A stretch of DNA of 7,142 bases from Planctomycetota bacterium. GTDB lineage: Bacteria; Planctomycetota; UBA1135. Below the pieces are notes generated by a model. It worked only from the letters and a program-made list of their open reading frames with translations, made no database searches and was not told where the DNA came from. A program made the translations under genes and the position numbers. This document shows, one piece after another, positions 6,788-7,142 of this stretch. Within the stretch, counting starts at the first letter, position 1. The number at the start of each line of letters is the position of its first letter. The stretch spans positions 1-7,142 of the forward strand of contig JALUUN010000372.1 of assembly GCA_027021325.1 (NCBI GenBank). The letters run 5' to 3'.

Positions 6788-6790
6788 AAT
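6785..6790 (+). promoter_or_regulatory. Candidate -10 box (TAGAAT) of the last gene, overlapping the rhomboid stop codon
   Basis: TAGAAT ends 8 bases before the ATG at 6799, and its first three bases are the TAG stop of the rhomboid gene. A transcript starting at the normal distance would begin at or next to the ATG, hence leaderless. A weak -35-like GAGACC (6762-6767) lies 17 bp upstream, inside the rhomboid gene. No Shine-Dalgarno is present between box and ATG. Confidence 0.5.
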
Positions 6791-6798
6791 CGCGCCCC

Positions 6799-7142
6799 AT
6801 GACCGCTCCCTGGACCCTCGTCCTGCTGGCATTGGCGCCGGCCTTCCCGGCGCCGGAGGCCCCGGCCGCGGCGGTTCCCGCCCCCCAGGAAGACCGCAGT
6901 GCCGAGTTCCTGAAGCGCTGGAACGAGGCCCTGGCCACCGGCGACCAGCAGGAGCTGCGCCGCAGCCTGCGGCGCTACGCCGACGAGGCCGTCGGCATCT
7001 TCATCGGCAAGGCCGACGAGCGCTCGGTGCGGCCGAGCAAGGAACTGAATGACTGGGTGGACACCTTCACCCGCGTCTGGCTCGAGGTCCGGCGCAGCAA
7101 CTTCCCGCGCAACTACGACCGCTATCTGCAGCGCCAGACGCG
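6799..7142 (+). CDS. Unrecognised, probably secreted protein (5' part only)
   Basis: The frame is open from ATG 6799 to the window end (114 complete codons, no stop seen), with strong G/C third positions typical of this window. The first 20 residues (MTAPWTLVLLALAPAFPAPE) are hydrophobic and resemble a signal peptide, although the usual positive N-terminal charge is missing. An Ala/Pro-rich linker follows to about residue 30. The mature part starts with a charged, helical region (AEFLKRWNEALATGDQQELRRSLRRY, in two stretches) and continues with mixed Arg- and Trp-containing sequence. I do not recognise a family. It may be a periplasmic or surface protein. The 11-base gap after the rhomboid gene leaves cotranscription possible, but a TAGAAT box just upstream suggests its own leaderless promoter. 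Confidence 0.75.
   Translation, partial: MTAPWTLVLLALAPAFPAPEAPAAAVPAPQEDRSAEFLKRWNEALATGDQQELRRSLRRYADEAVGIFIGKADERSVRPSKELNDWVDTFTRVWLEVRRSNFPRNYDRYLQRQT

Noticed and set aside
5519..6832. A 437-codon minus-strand open frame opposite the rhomboid gene and part of folD.
   Set aside because: It overlaps two well-supported genes and its translation has no recognisable domain.

Overview
The window is high-GC DNA with strong G/C bias at third codon positions. It is almost fully coding and typical of a free-living Gram-negative bacterium. The System II (Ccs) cytochrome c maturation pair ResB/CcsA, a long-chain polyprenyl diphosphate synthase and a rhomboid protease with a C-terminal DUF6576-like tail indicate a respiring bacterium with c-type cytochromes and isoprenoid quinones. 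Planctomycetota, Acidobacteriota, Gemmatimonadota or a related candidate phylum would fit. I cannot fix the phylum from this sequence alone. No tRNA, rRNA, CRISPR array, insertion sequence, integrase or phage gene is visible.

Layout. Positions 1-147 may carry the 3' end of an unrecognised upstream gene, and contain a hairpin with a TAGAAT box in its loop. A plus-strand operon then runs through a trans-polyprenyl diphosphate synthase (105-1151), an unusually large ResB (1165-3771; an alternative start at 1105 would overlap the first gene) and CcsA (3771-4949, whose ATG shares one base with the resB stop). A 25-bp gap with a GC-rich hairpin separates ccsA from the convergent minus-strand folD (4975-5862). 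A 79-bp divergent promoter region (5863-5941) separates folD from a plus-strand rhomboid intramembrane protease (5942-6787). Eleven bases after the protease gene, an unrecognised gene for a probably secreted protein begins at 6799 and runs off the window.

How the genes fit together. The first three genes all serve electron transport: the prenyl synthase can supply the quinone side chain, and ResB with CcsA forms the membrane complex that exports heme and attaches it to apocytochrome c. FolD makes one-carbon folates and is a housekeeping neighbour with its own promoter. The rhomboid protease and the secreted protein may form a second small transcription unit, although the last gene appears to have its own promoter.

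The most interesting pattern is regulatory. The hexamer (T/C)AGAAT lies upstream of four gene starts. In two cases (folD and the last gene) it ends only 6-8 bases before the ATG, as expected for leaderless mRNAs. The second notable point is the ResB architecture: two extra N-terminal membrane segments, a loop of about 145 residues after the first ResB-type helix, and a very large extracytoplasmic domain. I see no clear sign of a wholly new multi-gene system here.
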